Numbered from the stretch's first letter, positions 27,692-36,887 are shown. The stretch is DNA of 64,000 nt from Vibrio splendidus 12E03 (GCF_000272105.2 NZ_AJZD02000021.1:1-64000), one strand, 5' to 3'. The notes: generated by a model from the sequence alone, not told the origin. Translations and numbers: made by a program.

Positions 27692-29770
27692 ATGTCACAG
27701 CTTTTATCTGCTATCCCTCTCAACTCTTTATCTGGAGTCGGCGCTAAAGTCGCAGAGAAACTGGAGAAGGTTGGGCTTAACAACGTACAAGACTTACTAT
27801 TTCACCTCCCTTTACGCTATGAAGATAGAACACGCATCTATCCGATCGTAAAACTACACGCAGGCTTATGGGCTGCAGTGCAAGGCAAGGTGATGCACGT
27901 CGATACCATTTTCGGTAAACGTAAGATGCTCGCAGTAAAGATCAGCGATGGTAACGGCACTATTACGCTACGCTTTTTCAACTTTACTGCGGGAATGAAG
28001 AATAACTTTGCTGAAGGCAAACAAGTGCATGCTTATGGTGAGATCAAACGCGGCAATATGGGGCTTGAGATTGTTCACCCTGACTACAAGTTCTTTGCAC
28101 CAAGGCAACAACCAGATGTGGAAGCGAACCTAACTCCGGTGTACCCAACCACCGAAGGGCTAAGACAAGTCACGCTGCGCAACCTCACTGACCAAGCGCT
28201 CGACCTGATAGATAAGGCGGCGGTTAACGAGCTTCTCCCGTCAGGTTTATACGATCACCAAATTACCTTAGCACAAGCACTGCATACCATTCACAGACCA
28301 CCTCCGGGCATTGACCTAGAGCTATTTGATGAAGGTAAACACCCTGCGCAGCTGCGCCTGATTATGGAAGAGCTGCTTGCTCAAAACCTGTCGATGTTGT
28401 CTGTTCGAAGCAAGGGACAGCAAGACAAGGCGATGCCTTTTCCTCCAGTGAATACTCTGAAAGATAAGTTGTTGGCTCAGCTGCCGTTTTCTCCAACCAA
28501 TGCTCAAGCACGAGTGACTAAAGAGATCGAAGCTGACCTTGAGAAGCCGCACCCTATGATGCGTTTAGTGCAGGGTGATGTGGGCTCAGGTAAAACTTTA
28601 GTCGCTGCACTCGCGGCTGTTCGCGCACTCGAACATGGTCAGCAAGTAGCACTAATGGCACCAACCGAACTATTAGCCGAACAGCACGCAATCAACTTTG
28701 CTAACTGGTTTGAAGCAATGGGCATTCAAGTCGGTTGGCTCGCAGGTAAACTCAAAGGCAAAGTTCGTGAAACCGAACTGGCGCGTATTGCCAGTGGCGA
28801 AGCGCAAATGGTGGTCGGTACTCATGCTCTATTCCAAGAGCATGTCGAGTTCAAAAATCTTGGTTTAGTGATCATTGATGAGCAGCACCGATTTGGTGTC
28901 CACCAGCGTTTAGAGCTGCGAGAGAAAGGCGCTAAGCAAGGTTATTACCCTCACCAATTGGTGATGACGGCAACGCCAATTCCACGAACACTAGCAATGA
29001 CGGCCTATGCCGATCTCGAAACCTCAATCATTGATGAGTTACCGCCGGGTCGAACACCGATTCAAACCGTTGCAATCCCGGATACCAAACGAGATGACAT
29101 TGTTGAGCGGGTGCGTAATGCATGTCTTAACGAGGGTAAGCAAGCCTATTGGGTGTGTACGCTGATTGATGAGTCCGAAGTATTAGAAGCGCAAGCCGCT
29201 GCTGATACTGCAGAAGAGCTGCAACGCAAACTGCCAGATGTGAAAATTGGGCTAGTACACGGCCGAATGAAACCTGCCGAGAAACAGGCGGTGATGCAGG
29301 AATTCAAAGAGAACAAACTGCACCTATTGGTTGCTACAACCGTTATTGAAGTAGGTGTAGATGTGCCGAATTCGAGCTTAATGATCATCGAGAACCCAGA
29401 ACGTCTTGGCTTAGCTCAACTTCACCAATTGCGCGGTCGTGTAGGCCGAGGGTCAGTCGCAAGTCATTGTGTACTGCTGTATCACTCTCCACTATCAAAA
29501 ACCGCTCAGAAGCGCTTAGGCGTACTGCGTGAAAGTAACGATGGCTTTGTAATTGCTCAGCGAGACTTAGAGATCAGAGGCCCCGGGGAACTGCTTGGCA
29601 CTAAGCAGACAGGTTTGGCTGACTTCAAGATTGCCGACTTGGTACGAGACCAACGTTTAATTCCTGAAGTGCAGCGTATTGCTCGTCATATTCACGATAG
29701 CTACCCAGACAATGCCAAGGCGATCATCAATCGCTGGTTGGGTGAACGTGATGTGTATTCTAAGGCGTAA
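27692..29770 (+). CDS. recG: ATP-dependent DNA helicase RecG
   Basis: About 692 residues from MSQLLSAIPLNSLSGVGAKV; an ATG four codons upstream (27680) is the alternative. The wedge/OB domain is followed by the helicase core: Walker A QGDVGSGKTLVAAL, the DEQH box IIDEQHRFGVHQR, MTATPIPRTLAMTA, LVHGRMKPAEKQAVM, and the QLRGRVGRG and FVIAQRDLEIRGPGELLG motifs. RecG remodels stalled replication forks and Holliday junctions and dissolves R-loops. Length matches E. coli RecG (693). It has its own terminator and is separated from spoT by another one. Confidence 0.97.
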   Translation: MSQLLSAIPLNSLSGVGAKVAEKLEKVGLNNVQDLLFHLPLRYEDRTRIYPIVKLHAGLWAAVQGKVMHVDTIFGKRKMLAVKISDGNGTITLRFFNFTAGMKNNFAEGKQVHAYGEIKRGNMGLEIVHPDYKFFAPRQQPDVEANLTPVYPTTEGLRQVTLRNLTDQALDLIDKAAVNELLPSGLYDHQITLAQALHTIHRPPPGIDLELFDEGKHPAQLRLIMEELLAQNLSMLSVRSKGQQDKAMPFPPVNTLKDKLLAQLPFSPTNAQARVTKEIEADLEKPHPMMRLVQGDVGSGKTLVAALAAVRALEHGQQVALMAPTELLAEQHAINFANWFEAMGIQVGWLAGKLKGKVRETELARIASGEAQMVVGTHALFQEHVEFKNLGLVIIDEQHRFGVHQRLELREKGAKQGYYPHQLVMTATPIPRTLAMTAYADLETSIIDELPPGRTPIQTVAIPDTKRDDIVERVRNACLNEGKQAYWVCTLIDESEVLEAQAAADTAEELQRKLPDVKIGLVHGRMKPAEKQAVMQEFKENKLHLLVATTVIEVGVDVPNSSLMIIENPERLGLAQLHQLRGRVGRGSVASHCVLLYHSPLSKTAQKRLGVLRESNDGFVIAQRDLEIRGPGELLGTKQTGLADFKIADLVRDQRLIPEVQRIARHIHDSYPDNAKAIINRWLGERDVYSKA

Positions 29771-29798
29771 TAGCCCCAGATATTCCCGCTTACAACGT

Positions 29799-29827
29799 AA
29801 AAAGGCTTCCATAAGGAAGTCTTTTTA
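29799..29827 (+). terminator. Terminator of recG
   Basis: AAGGCTTCC and GGAAGTCTT arms followed by T5, about 30 bases behind the recG stop. Confidence 0.75.
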
Positions 29828-29854
29828 GTGCACGTTACTTTCTTCAATCAAGAG

Positions 29855-29945
29855 CGAGATTCCCTACTCGTTCGTTCCTCACGATAGGGAATGACGGTAT
29901 TTTTTGTCATCCCCGAGAGGGAAGAATGACCGAGTCGGGGATCTC
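29855..29945. repeat. REP-like double hairpin between recG and envZ
   Basis: Two adjacent inverted repeats: ATTCCCTA/TAGGGAAT and ATCCCCGA/TCGGGGAT, joined by GACGGTATTTTTTGTC. It lies between the convergent recG and envZ ends. GATTCC...GGAATGAC hairpins of this sort recur in this window (61840-61872), and they look like Vibrio REP elements. No open frame. Confidence 0.65.
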
Positions 29946-29995
29946 TTAATAGTTCCCCGAACCAAACTCATCGAAATCACACGGACCGATGACAA

Positions 29996-31291
29996 CTAAG
30001 GCTTCACAGGGAAACTGATCTGCGCCTTCAAGCCCCCCTCACTACGGTTATTCACCACTACCGCGCCTTGATGTTGGCTGACAATGCGCTTCACGATCGC
30101 CAAACCTAAGCCTGTACCCTCACTGCCGCGAGCAGTATCGCCACGAGTAAATGGTTCAAACAGCTTACCAACCTGGTCTTGCGGGATACCTGGACCGTTA
30201 TCTTCCACTGTCACCCAAGCAAGCTTGTTATCCGCCGTCATACCAGTTGATACCTTAACCCAGCCATTACCGTAACGCAGCGCATTCACCACTAGGTTAC
30301 TCACTGCTCGCTTCATCGCAATTGGGTTGCCCAGTGCAGGTTTCATATTTTCAGGAATATCGGTTTCAATCTGAATCTCGTAGCCGCCTTCTGAGCTCGA
30401 CACTTCGCGCGCAATATCATCAACAAATACCGCTTGGAATGAATCACGATCGACTGGCTTTAAGTAATCCATAAACTGACTGATGATCTCATTACACTCT
30501 TCTGTATCACTGATAATTCCTTCCGCTAAATACGCATCTTCTGGCGACATCATTTCGGTTGCCAAACGGATACGTGTTAACGGGGTGCGCAAGTCATGGC
30601 TGATACCTGCCATCAACAGAGCTCTGTCTTCTTCCAACTCTTGGATGCCTTTCGACATCTGGTTGAAGGCTCGAGTTACCGAGCGAATCTCTTGTGCACC
30701 TTGTACAGGCAATGGTGGTGGAATATCACCTCGTCCGACACCTTGCGCAGCTTTCTCTAGCGCTATCAACGGCCGATTTTGCAAGCGAATAAACAGCCAA
30801 CCACCCGCGACAATCAATAACGCCATGATCAGGCTGTTACGAAATAGTGGTGCAAAGTCTTCTTCTTGCAACTCAGAGAGAGGTATACGAATCAAAGAGT
30901 TAGGCAGCTGAGCAATGTCCATCCACAACACATAGCTCTCTTTACCCAAAATCAACCGCACTTTCGTTTCAGAACCCAGCTCTTTGGTCATCTCCTCACT
31001 CATCAGGTCGATCTCTACCGCATGATAATACTCACCCGCGGCTTCGCTGTCCTTGGCGTGAACAGTTACCCCTAACTGCTCAAGCACACGCTGACGCAGT
31101 GGTGCATCGATTTCAATATCACTGCCTTGGTCCAACACCAAGTTTAACTCATGTGCCAATATCTTATTAAACTGCTGCAAACTCGGCATCAAAGCGTAGT
31201 TAAACACGGCGTAGTAAGAAAAAATTTGGCTAGCGACCAATAGCGTTAAGAAAAGCACTATCGACTGAGTAAAGGAGCTACGTATACGCAT
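29996..31291 (-). CDS. envZ: Osmosensor histidine kinase EnvZ
   Basis: 431 residues. TM1 is near residues 12-33, a periplasmic domain runs to about 150, TM2 is [17 protein letters not shown], followed by HAMP, the phosphoacceptor [14 protein letters not shown] with the conserved His, then the N box ([12 protein letters not shown]), G1 (EDNGPGIP) and G2 (GTGLGLAIV) of the ATPase domain. It phosphorylates and dephosphorylates OmpR in response to osmolarity. In E. coli the gene overlaps ompR; here it starts 327 bases downstream of the ompR stop, behind a terminator and a palindromic repeat. Confidence 0.95.
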   Translation of the reverse strand: MRIRSSFTQSIVLFLTLLVASQIFSYYAVFNYALMPSLQQFNKILAHELNLVLDQGSDIEIDAPLRQRVLEQLGVTVHAKDSEAAGEYYHAVEIDLMSEEMTKELGSETKVRLILGKESYVLWMDIAQLPNSLIRIPLSELQEEDFAPLFRNSLIMALLIVAGGWLFIRLQNRPLIALEKAAQGVGRGDIPPPLPVQGAQEIRSVTRAFNQMSKGIQELEEDRALLMAGISHDLRTPLTRIRLATEMMSPEDAYLAEGIISDTEECNEIISQFMDYLKPVDRDSFQAVFVDDIAREVSSSEGGYEIQIETDIPENMKPALGNPIAMKRAVSNLVVNALRYGNGWVKVSTGMTADNKLAWVTVEDNGPGIPQDQVGKLFEPFTRGDTARGSEGTGLGLAIVKRIVSQHQGAVVVNNRSEGGLKAQISFPVKP

Positions 31292-31344
31292 AGAGTACCC
31301 GAGATGTAGAAAGATAAAGAAAATGTTATATGACTATAACTCTA

Positions 31345-31506
31345 ATACCAATCACAGTAAGTAAATGAGCATAAATAGCGCAGGAAAAATGCTCGAGAAC
31401 AAGGCAGAAATTTTCGGTAAGTAGTCATTCTACAATCAAAATTTCTAACGAAGTTATCGAGCGTTTTAACAAGCTAGGATGACCAGTTACTTGCTACGAT
31501 TGGTAT
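31345..31506. repeat. MITE-like palindromic element between ompR and envZ
   Basis: 162 bases with 20-base terminal inverted repeats that match at 17 positions (ATACCAATCACAGTAAGTAA at the left, and its near complement at the right end). Inside are a second nested palindrome (GCTCGAGAAC... and ...TTATCGAGCG) and a central GTAGTCATTCTAC hairpin. It shares AACAAGGCAG with the element at 19028. No coding capacity, so it would have to be moved in trans. Confidence 0.8.
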
Positions 31507-31521
31507 AACAATTGTGCTGAA

Positions 31522-31561
31522 TAGAAAACGGGCCATCACATATCAATGAGATGGCCCGTAA
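31522..31561 (-). terminator. Intrinsic terminator between ompR and envZ
   Basis: Perfect 10-base arms ACGGGCCATC and GATGGCCCGT enclose a 12-base loop, and on the minus strand the stem is followed by TTTTCT. It lies about 60 bases behind the ompR stop and 230 bases before envZ. Confidence 0.85.
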
Positions 31562-31618
31562 ATAGAGAATTCTGAATCACAGAATCAATAAAGCTGCTGT
31601 AGAGCTTATTAAGCTGAC

Positions 31619-32338
31619 TTACACAGCCTTACCATCAGGAACAAAGACATAACCTAAGCCCCACACCGTTTGGATGTAGCGAGGTTTGCTTGGGTCTTCT
31701 TCCACTAGACGACGTAGACGTGAAATCTGAACATCGATAGAGCGCTCCATTGCTGAGTACTCACGGCCACGAGCCATATTCATCAACTTATCGCGAGACA
31801 TTGGCTCACGAGCGTTAGTAACCAGCGACTTAAGAACCGCAAATTCACCCGAGGTAAGAGGCATTGGCTCTTCACCGCGGAACATTTCACGCGTACCTAG
31901 GTTCAGGCGGAACTCACCAAACTCAACCACAGACTCTTCTGTGCTTGGTGCGCCCGGTGCTTCAATCACTTGGCGACGCATTACCGCTTTGATACGAGCA
32001 AGCAATTCGCGCGGGTTAAATGGTTTTGGCAGGTAATCATCCGCACCCACTTCCAAGCCCACAATGCGATCCACTTCATCCCCCTTTGCCGTCAGCATAA
32101 GGATAGGTAGCGAGTTGTTTGCGTTTCTTAGACGACGACAGATCGAAAGACCATCTTCGCCCGGCAACATTAAATCCAATACCATCAAGTGAAAATTTTC
32201 ACGGGTTAACAGGCGGTCCATCTGCTCACTGTTTGCCACGCTACGCACTTGAAAGCCCTGCTCTGACAGATAGCGTTCTAGCAGTGCACGTAAACGAGCA
32301 TCGTCATCGACCACTAAAATTTTGTAGTTTTCTTGCAT
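31619..32338 (-). CDS. ompR: Osmoregulatory response regulator OmpR
   Basis: 239 residues from MQENYKILVVDDDARLRALL, identical in length to E. coli OmpR and similar throughout. The receiver domain has the acidic pair VDDD, the phosphoacceptor in LMVLDLMLPG (about residue 55) and the KPFNPRELLAR lysine; the winged-helix DNA-binding domain ends TVWGLGYVFVPDG. The frame extends 22 codons upstream, but GGTGGAA 8 bases before the ATG at 32338 fixes the start. It controls porin genes. Divergent from greB, as in E. coli. Confidence 0.97.
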   Translation of the reverse strand: MQENYKILVVDDDARLRALLERYLSEQGFQVRSVANSEQMDRLLTRENFHLMVLDLMLPGEDGLSICRRLRNANNSLPILMLTAKGDEVDRIVGLEVGADDYLPKPFNPRELLARIKAVMRRQVIEAPGAPSTEESVVEFGEFRLNLGTREMFRGEEPMPLTSGEFAVLKSLVTNAREPMSRDKLMNMARGREYSAMERSIDVQISRLRRLVEEDPSKPRYIQTVWGLGYVFVPDGKAV

Positions 32339-32508
32339 GTAATGGTTCCACCTATTAAAGCTTAAACCTGAGGTTAAGCATTCTTGGTAAATTGTATAAG
32401 ACATTAAAAATGTAACATTATTGGGGAAAAAGTCGCCTAAATAATTGTTAACGTATGTTGCCTTTCTATATATTCTATCTTAGATCATCATTTCATTAAG
32501 TCAGATTT

Positions 32509-32991
32509 ATGAAAACCAAACTTATCACTCGAGAAGGTTATAACAAGCTCAAAGCAGAACATGACCACTTATGGCACGAGAAGCGTCCTGAAATTACCAA
32601 GATAGTCACTTGGGCTGCAAGCCTTGGAGATCGTTCAGAAAACGCAGATTACACCTTCAATAAGCGTTTGCTTCGTCAGATTGATCGCCGTGTGCGTTTC
32701 TTAAGAAAGTTCCTACCTGATGTCACGATCGTTGATTACTCACCACAACAAGAAGGTAAGGTATTTTTCGGTGCTTGGGTCGAAATTGAGAATGATGATG
32801 GAGAAATTAAGAAGTTTCGCATTGTTGGGCCTGAAGAGATCTACGGCGATGCTAAAGGTTATATCTCTATCGACTCTCCAATGGCTAGAGCTCTGCTCAA
32901 GAAAGAAGTGGATGATGAGTTTACGGTAACCACACCGGAAGGTGATAAAGAGTGGTTCATTAACTCGATCAGCTACGCAGACAACGCATAG
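32509..32991 (+). CDS. greB: Transcription elongation factor GreB
   Basis: 160 residues. The N-terminal coiled coil begins KLITREGYNKLKAEHDHLWH and reaches the tip acidic pair in SLGDRSENADYTF, the loop that enters the RNA polymerase secondary channel and triggers cleavage of backtracked RNA. The C-terminal domain has GAWVEIENDDGEI and ISIDSPMARALLKK. GreB rather than GreA is indicated by length and by the position divergent from ompR and upstream of tex. It converges on the CsrB-type small RNA gene and shares its terminator region. Confidence 0.96.
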   Translation: MKTKLITREGYNKLKAEHDHLWHEKRPEITKIVTWAASLGDRSENADYTFNKRLLRQIDRRVRFLRKFLPDVTIVDYSPQQEGKVFFGAWVEIENDDGEIKKFRIVGPEEIYGDAKGYISIDSPMARALLKKEVDDEFTVTTPEGDKEWFINSISYADNA

Positions 32992-33049
32992 CCAAACTTA
33001 ATAACACTTAGCGATGAGCTGAGTGTTCAAGCAGACTCAAACTCCAAAT

Positions 33050-33359
33050 AAAAGAAAACCCCGCTAGGCTTTCGCCTGACGGGGTTAAGTCTCTATCGCA
33101 GCAATCCGGCTACTGTTTATCTCTTCGAGATAAGGTGCTCCCTGCATCTTTCCTTGATAGTGGCTAAATCCTTTAACCAATTTCCTTTTTGTTCATCGCC
33201 ATCCTAGCGGTGTCCATTCTAGCCTGTCATCCTGACTGGCGAATCTCATCCAGAGATTATAACTTCCTTGCTGACCACTCATCCTAAGTAATCAAATCTT
33301 CATCCTGAAGATACCTAGTCCATTAGGCTTTTTCCTGTTCCTGCCAACTCCCTGTCGAC
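33050..33359 (-). ncRNA. csrB: CsrB/CsrC-family CsrA-binding small RNA
   Basis: About 310 bases with no open frame. The minus strand begins GTCGACAGGGAG, as E. coli CsrB does, contains 16 GGA motifs, many in CAGGATGA, TAGGATG or AAGGA contexts and several in hairpin loops, and ends with a terminator (CCCCGTCAGGC / GCCTAGCGGGG, then T-rich). A -10 box TAATAT lies 7 bases before the start. This is the architecture of the RNAs that sequester CsrA/RsmA. Vibrios carry more than one (CsrB, C, D); which one this is cannot be settled here. It converges on greB and is divergent from tex. Confidence 0.9.
33051..33088 (-). terminator. Terminator of the CsrB-type RNA
   Basis: Arms AACCCCG(T) and (A)GCGGGGTT with the inner AGGC/GCCT pair around a GAAA loop, followed on the minus strand by TTTTCTTTTATTT. 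It lies 60 bases behind the greB stop and can also terminate greB. Confidence 0.85.
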
Positions 33360-33518
33360 AAGTTAAATATTACGGCATTTGGGCGAGTTTCCTAGATAGT
33401 CCCAAAAAACATTTCAGGTGAGAAATACGCCCACAAACACACAACCAAATAAAATCAATAACTTAGCTTTGTTTTAAGACGATCACATCGATTTAAAGTG
33501 ACTTAGTCGCACACCACG

Positions 33519-33536
33519 TGTGAGAGATCTCGCACA
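33519..33536. promoter_or_regulatory. UvrY/VarA (GacA-type) binding box upstream of csrB
   Basis: TGTGAGAGATCTCGCACA is an 18-base near-perfect palindrome that matches the UvrY inverted-repeat site of E. coli csrB (TGTGAGAGATCTCTTACA) at all but two positions. It lies about 160-175 bases upstream of the inferred RNA start, also similar to E. coli, and about 120 bases before the divergent tex gene. Confidence 0.8.
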
Positions 33537-33654
33537 AAGTGGGTATCACAAACGGAAATTCGACTTCTGACAGGATAATTACACAGCCAAAGCTAGAAAA
33601 AGCGTACGCTCACCCCCATGTATTTGTCATGATATTAAATAAGAGATTCATCGG

Positions 33655-35985
33655 ATGAGCCAAGCTATCTGTCGACTGATTGCTGAAGAACTGAATGTTC
33701 GTTCAGAGCAAGTCACCGCCGCAGTAAACCTAATTGACGACGGTAACACCGTTCCCTTTATTGCCCGCTACCGTAAAGAAGTCACGGGTGGCTTAGACGA
33801 TACCCAACTACGTAACCTTGATAGTCGCCTTTCATACCTTCGCGAGCTCGACGATCGTCGCCAAACGATTCTTAAGTCGATTCAAGACCAAGGAAAACTC
33901 ACGCCAGAACTCGAGCGTGATATCACTCAAGCAGACAGCAAGACTCGCCTTGAAGATTTATACCTGCCATACAAACCAAAGCGTCGTACCAAAGGTCAGA
34001 TCGCGATTGAGGCAGGCTTAGAGCCACTTGCCGATACACTTTGGAATGAACCACAGCACGACCCTGAAACCGAAGCCGCTAACTTCATCAGTAGCGATAA
34101 AGGCATTGCTGATACTAAAACCGCGCTCGATGGTGCACGTGCAATCGTGATGGAGCGTATTGCAGAAGACGCAAACCTACTTGAAAAAATTCGCCAACAT
34201 CTAACACGTAACTCTGAGCTCGTTTCACGTGTCGTGGCAGGCAAAGAGCAAGCTGGCGAGAAGTTCAAAGACTATTTCGAACACAACGAAACACTCAACA
34301 AAGTGCCTTCTCACCGCGCACTTGCAATGCTACGTGGCCGTAATGAAGGCTTCCTAACGTTGGCGATGAATGCTGACCCAGAACAAGAAGAAGGTGTCCG
34401 TGGTTCTTACTGCGAAAACATCATCTCTGATCACTACGGTATAACCCTGAGCAGCGCACCTGCAGATGCATGGCGTAAGCAAGTGATTAGCTGGGCATGG
34501 CGTATTAAGGTTTCTATGCACATGGAAACCGAGCTAATGGGCGCGATGAAAGAGCGTGCAGAGATCGAAGCTATTGAAGTGTTCGCAACCAACCTTAAAG
34601 ACTTGTTGATGGCGGCTCCTGCTGGTCCTCGTGCAACGTTGGGCTTAGATCCGGGTTTACGTACTGGTTCGAAAATCGCAGTGGTGGATTCTACGGGTAA
34701 GGTTCTGGCAACCGAGACCATTTACCCTCACCCACCTCAAAAGCAATACGATAAATCTGCACACGTGGTTGAGCAGATGGTTCGCCAGTTCAATGTTGAT
34801 TTAATCGCGATTGGTAATGGTACCGCTTCACGCGAAACAGACAGTTTTGTTGCTGACGTAATTAAGCGTGGCAACCTAACGGCACAGAAAATCATTGTCA
34901 GCGAAGCGGGCGCATCGGTTTATTCTGCTTCTGAGCTAGCGGCAAAAGAATTCCCGAATATGGATGTCTCGATTCGTGGTGCGGTGTCTATTGCGCGTCG
35001 TCTACAAGATCCTCTAGCTGAGCTTGTGAAGATTGACCCTAAATCGATCGGTGTGGGCCAATACCAACACGATGTAAGCCAAACCATGCTTGCCAAGCGC
35101 TTAGATGCGATTGTCGAAGACTGTGTAAACGCGGTTGGTGTTGATGTGAATACCGCTTCTGCAGCACTACTGACTCGTGTTGCAGGCCTTTCTAGCGCGA
35201 TCGCTCAGAACATCGTCGACTACCGTGATGAAAATGGTCGCTTCGAAGCACGTACGACACTGAAAAAAGTCGCTCGTTTGGGGCCAAAAGCCTTTGAACA
35301 GTGTGCTGGCTTCCTGCGTATCATGGACGGCAAGAACCCGCTAGATGCATCATCGGTGCACCCAGAAGCTTACCCAGTGGTGAAGAACATCGCTGAGAAA
35401 AACCACAAAGACATTAAGTCTCTGGTGGGCAACACAGACTTCTTACGTGGTTTACATGCGGTTGATTACACTAATGAGAATTTTGGTGTACCGACAGTAA
35501 CCGACATCATCAAAGAGCTGGATAAACCGGGTCGAGATCCTCGTCCTGAGTTCAAGACGGCAACGTTCGCCGATGGCGTAAATAGCATGTCTGACTTAGA
35601 ACCTGGCATGATCTTAGAAGGTGTGGTGTCGAACGTAGCTAACTTTGGTGCGTTCGTTGATATTGGTGTTCACCAAGACGGCTTGGTGCATATTTCAGCA
35701 CTGACCGATCGCTTTGTCGCTGACCCACGTGAAGTGGTAAAAGCCGGTGACATCGTCAAGGTGAAGGTGATGGAAGTGGATGTTCAGCGTAAACGTATTG
35801 CACTCAGCATGCGCATGAAAGATGAACCAGGCCAAGACAACCGAGCACAACGTTCAAGTACACCTCGTACGCAAAGCCGACCGAATCAAAACTCACAAGG
35901 TGGACAACGCCGTCGTGAGGAGCCGCAACAAAACGCTGCGATGGGCGGTGCTTTCGCTGCTGCTTTTGCTAAAGCGAAAAAATAA
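33655..35985 (+). CDS. tex: Tex family RNA-binding transcriptional accessory protein
   Basis: 776 residues. [30 protein letters not shown] is the conserved N-terminal region; the YqgF/RNaseH-like fold follows ([17 protein letters not shown], near residue 331), then a helix-hairpin-helix segment ([17 protein letters not shown]) and a C-terminal S1 RNA-binding domain ([21 protein letters not shown], about 650-720). The Arg/Gln/Asn-rich tail is probably disordered. Tex is a highly conserved cytoplasmic protein implicated in transcription and toxin gene expression; its mechanism is not settled. A terminator follows. Confidence 0.95.
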   Translation: MSQAICRLIAEELNVRSEQVTAAVNLIDDGNTVPFIARYRKEVTGGLDDTQLRNLDSRLSYLRELDDRRQTILKSIQDQGKLTPELERDITQADSKTRLEDLYLPYKPKRRTKGQIAIEAGLEPLADTLWNEPQHDPETEAANFISSDKGIADTKTALDGARAIVMERIAEDANLLEKIRQHLTRNSELVSRVVAGKEQAGEKFKDYFEHNETLNKVPSHRALAMLRGRNEGFLTLAMNADPEQEEGVRGSYCENIISDHYGITLSSAPADAWRKQVISWAWRIKVSMHMETELMGAMKERAEIEAIEVFATNLKDLLMAAPAGPRATLGLDPGLRTGSKIAVVDSTGKVLATETIYPHPPQKQYDKSAHVVEQMVRQFNVDLIAIGNGTASRETDSFVADVIKRGNLTAQKIIVSEAGASVYSASELAAKEFPNMDVSIRGAVSIARRLQDPLAELVKIDPKSIGVGQYQHDVSQTMLAKRLDAIVEDCVNAVGVDVNTASAALLTRVAGLSSAIAQNIVDYRDENGRFEARTTLKKVARLGPKAFEQCAGFLRIMDGKNPLDASSVHPEAYPVVKNIAEKNHKDIKSLVGNTDFLRGLHAVDYTNENFGVPTVTDIIKELDKPGRDPRPEFKTATFADGVNSMSDLEPGMILEGVVSNVANFGAFVDIGVHQDGLVHISALTDRFVADPREVVKAGDIVKVKVMEVDVQRKRIALSMRMKDEPGQDNRAQRSSTPRTQSRPNQNSQGGQRRREEPQQNAAMGGAFAAAFAKAKK

Positions 35986-36027
35986 TCCGTTAGCTCATCT
36001 AAAAAAACGGATTCGCCTAAAACAGAA

Positions 36028-36061
36028 AACCTGCATCCCTAAGGGTATGCAGGTTTTTTTA
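36028..36061 (+). terminator. Terminator of tex
   Basis: AACCTGCAT and ATGCAGGTT arms around an inner CCCTAAGGG hairpin, followed by T8, about 45 bases behind the tex stop. Confidence 0.85.
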
Positions 36062-36108
36062 TTATGTGTTCAAAAAAGACATCGAAGCTGAGCTGTATTC
36101 TACGTATT

Positions 36109-36238
36109 TTATACTCGAAATAATTGGGGTTGCAGCTAGGCAACAAGTAAGTTCATCCCTATGAGCATAGGGGTTCTATGTAATTAGGGTGAACTTACGC
36201 AGTTAACAACGCTGCGGCTTCAAGTATGAAGAGTATAA
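36109..36238. repeat. Palindromic intergenic element, copy 2
   Basis: About 130 bases. The outer arms ATACTCGAAATAATTG and the ATGAAGAGTATAAT end are imperfect inverted repeats, with GCAGC/GCTGC further in. The centre repeats CCCTATGAGCATAGGGG (36157-36173) and CTATGTAATTAGGGTGAA, as in copy 1 at 19028-19129. It abuts the stop codon of the hypothetical gene at 36239. Confidence 0.78.
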
Positions 36239-36712
36239 TTACAACACAATCAGCATTTCTGATGGAGCATGAGGCGCAACAGCATGACCATAATGATATT
36301 TTATGACCTTACGTCGTTTCTCCATCTGTCCCTCCTGAATCGCCGCATCTAAAACATGCTTTGGCAGGCGGAAACGCATGGTATAGCCTTTTCCTTGGTC
36401 GGCACTGTATGTTCTCAGGGCCAACAAGCTGAACAGTCTATCAAAAGGATCTTGTGACTCTTCTTGGCTAACCGAATTGGCCTCTGACTCGTTCTCCATT
36501 TCATAACCAGGATGGTCTGAAGGATCCCAAGCCGACTGCTGCCTTCGTTTATCGTCCGACTTTACCTTGCGCTCTGCATTGGTTTTCGCCAATGCTACTG
36601 CGGGAGCAACAGGCTCTCGGACTTTATTATCACGCGCAACTTGCTCTGTTTGCACATTAACGGATGGGGCGATCAGTGGCACACTTACTGCAGTTGCAGG
36701 TGACACAATCAT
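36239..36712 (-). CDS. Hypothetical protein with disordered N-terminal half
   Basis: 157 residues, family not recognised. Residues 1-80 are rich in Ala, Val, Pro and then in charged and Ser/Glu residues (MENESEANSVSQEESQ), suggesting a disordered or linker region without a convincing signal peptide. The C-terminal half (DPFDRLFSLLALRTYSADQG, then RFRLPKHVLDAAIQEG) looks folded and is probably the conserved part. The stop overlaps palindromic element copy 2, and a 175-base gap separates it from bioH on the same strand. No cysteines and no catalytic motif are visible. I propose no function. Confidence 0.6.
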   Translation of the reverse strand: MIVSPATAVSVPLIAPSVNVQTEQVARDNKVREPVAPAVALAKTNAERKVKSDDKRRQQSAWDPSDHPGYEMENESEANSVSQEESQDPFDRLFSLLALRTYSADQGKGYTMRFRLPKHVLDAAIQEGQMEKRRKVIKYHYGHAVAPHAPSEMLIVL

Positions 36713-36887
36713 CGCGAACTCTCCTCAAGAATCGCCCATCACTATTGCCATAACACTGCTGTGCTGAGTTACACAACAGGCATAGCCCAAAACTTACCGC
36801 AATCAGCTCTGGAGAGAGTGAGGTCTGAGTATCATGCAACGCTTTGGTTAGGTTATATATCGACCAAGTCAGCGATAAATTTAGCGA

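Noticed and set aside
29855..29945. CRISPR-like or attachment site behind recG
   Set aside because: Only two unrelated hairpins and no regularly spaced direct repeats; it fits a REP element better.
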